Below, piece after piece: positions 62,244 through 64,000 of a stretch of DNA of 64,000 nt (positions within the stretch are counted from its first letter, which is position 1; each line of letters begins with the position of its first letter). Source of the stretch: Edolisoma coerulescens (Eukaryota > Chordata > Aves > Passeriformes > Campephagidae); NCBI GenBank assembly GCA_013397115.1, contig VWZW01000879.1, positions 248,390-312,389 on the forward strand, in the 5' to 3' direction. Made by a program: the position numbers and the translations under genes. Below the pieces are notes generated by a model. It ran no database searches and was not told the origin of the DNA. It worked only from the letters and a program-made list of their open reading frames with translations.

Positions 62244-64000
62244 CTGTCAAAAAGCAAAAACCAAACAGTAATTAATGTCATCTACATGCTAGCAAGAAAC
62301 TGAAAACCACAGCAAGCTGTTTTGGTGTACTCTGCTTCACAATGACGTCCTGCCCACGTAATTCATTTCCTAAAAATCTACCTTTGTATTAATTCTACAA
62401 CTACAAGTAAAAGCTATGTAGCAATAAATTTATTTAGGCAAATTAAATTTGTCTTGGAGTTAAAGTAATTTCACCAAAATTCTTAATAGCATACTGATTT
62501 TTATTTATCTAATGACTGAAGAGATAAGCTAAGCAGCTAACTTCCCAAGTTGCTCCTCTGATATAGTGTGAAGTTTAAGGTAATTCAGTCCAACCTTTTA
62601 AAAAATGGAAATTTACAAATCTTCCAGACAAAGTGTGGACCATGCTAATTGCTAGCACACAAACCAAGACTCATCTTCTATTAATCAAAAGACCTTCAAA
62701 GATATTATGAAAATGTTTTTTTCTCCCTTGTTAGGTTTGCCCTCTTCAATTTTTAAACAGAAATAAATCAATATGCTATGTCTGGTTTTGTCAAAATCGT
62801 TCTGGGATTTTTCAAAACAAATTCTAATTGCCATTCATAAGATGGAATTGATATCCTGGGTAGGAAAAGGATCAGTTACAGGTATTTATCACTACTATCA
62901 CTATTGTTAGCTGCAAATACTAACACACAAGAAAGTGCTACCTGAAAAAATGAAATCTTCCTTAATATTTATGAATTCAGAGTAGTGGTAAGAATTAATG
63001 TATCACCAGTGTCTACAGCATAAATTTAAAATATCATGATACATGTAAGCTTTTTGAGAAATGGTGAGCTGAAATGTACTGTAGCAAATCTCTCTTCAGG
63101 TTACTTGAACTATTGCTATTACTCTCCAGGCACTGTGGGAGATTGTTCTCTGAGTGCTCTATAATATGCTGAAGCTTCCCAAAAAGAGATGGTACTGTTC
63201 TTCTACATCACTCTTCCATCAGGTCTTCTTCAGCTATCTTATGTTTCTGAACATTTTATTCTAAATTTCTGAAGTATGGAATCTCATATCATAGAATAAC
63301 TACTTCCCCTCCTTACTAACATCCCAATATTGTCTGTTTCAGTTTAGCATTTTTCCAGAAAGAGCACAACCATTGAACCAGTAGAAGAACAGAACAGTTT
63401 TCCATTCCTCTCCTTTTGAAGCAGAGAGGCTGGACATAGAGCACTCTCTACTCCCCAATTCTATAAAATGGACAGAGGAAATGAAGCAAAGCTGGCAGTA
63501 GAAGTCACAAAACTAGTATCTGTATACCACAGCAATACTGTTATGCAATCATGATAGTATCTCATTCCCTTAATATTATTATATTGCCAAAGTATCAGTA
63601 CATAGTCCATCTCTTAATTAAGAGTTCATCCTTAAGTGTTAAAGCAAATTATCCTGAAGTAAGCCTACAACATCCTTATGGGAAATACCACAAGCATTAG
63701 CATACTTGGCATTTTACTGCATTAAACTGCTTTCACAATGCACTTATCAAAAACCCCAGTATAATATTTTCAATTTCAAAAGACATTATTCCAATTTGAT
63801 AAAATCTCAATCAGTCAAGTAGATATCTTTTTTAAAAGATGTATTTGATGGAGAAAATATTTAGTTATTCTGGTCAACTGGACAGAAGCCATATAAACTC
63901 ACCAGAGACAGATACTTAAAATTATAATTTCAAAAGGCTATTTAACAATTCCTGTTTTTAAACATCAGGAAACACCCTGATAGTCCTGTTTTGTGTTCTT
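62244..64000 (-). other. CEP43: CEP43 intron continuing past the right edge
   Basis: No match to the first CEP43 exons (the human ELRDLLVQTLENSG and AELRAAVFLALEEQ segments) on the minus strand, so they must lie outside the window. No repeat was recognised. Confidence 0.6.

Noticed and set aside
1..64000. CRISPR arrays, bacterial operons, tRNA or rRNA genes
   Set aside because: None seen; the sequence is intron-bearing vertebrate DNA and no cloverleaf or rRNA core was recognised by eye.

Overview
The window is nuclear DNA from a bird. Several CR1 LINE fragments with the typical 3' end (a sequence close to GGTCCCTTCCAACCC followed by ATTCTGTG-like octamers) and bird-type ERV LTRs support this. 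The genes are split by GT-AG introns, and nearly all short open frames in the window are noise. I cannot name the species.

Three protein-coding genes were found, all on the minus strand. From high to low coordinates they are: CEP43 (formerly FGFR1OP, FOP), with ten coding exons between 62243 and 49733 and its first exons beyond the right edge; CCR6, whose coding sequence is 24899-24891 joined to 24269-23187, with candidate non-coding 5' exons up to about 30.9 kb; and a small CENPJ/TCP10-family gene modelled as three coding exons (8280-7840, 6169-6073, 1966-1731). The order and direction match human 6q27 (FGFR1OP, CCR6, TCP10L2). No GPR31-like reading frame lies between CCR6 and the TCP10-like gene.

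Layout: 1-850 holds a CR1 LINE; 1.6-8.3 kb the TCP10-like gene; 8.3-22.2 kb is gene-free with CR1 pieces and a long ERVL-type LTR (19.54-20.63 kb); 22.2-30.9 kb is CCR6; 31-47.4 kb is gene-free and holds a second, internally deleted copy of the same LTR type in the opposite direction (34.99-35.39 kb), a small deleted provirus with an exact 5-bp target duplication (37.85-38.80 kb), a CpG-rich patch (42.17-42.37 kb) and an old CR1 (45.5-46.2 kb); 47.4-64 kb is CEP43, with CR1 copies in its introns.

The genes do not form a pathway. CEP43 and the CENPJ/TCP10 relative both belong to centrosome-linked families, while CCR6 is an immune chemokine receptor; they share only old synteny. I see no unknown multi-gene system. 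The most useful observations are the three-codon first coding exon of CCR6, a GC-AG intron and two splice-flanked cryptic exons in CEP43, the deleted provirus, the orphan CpG patch, and the short form of the TCP10-like gene.
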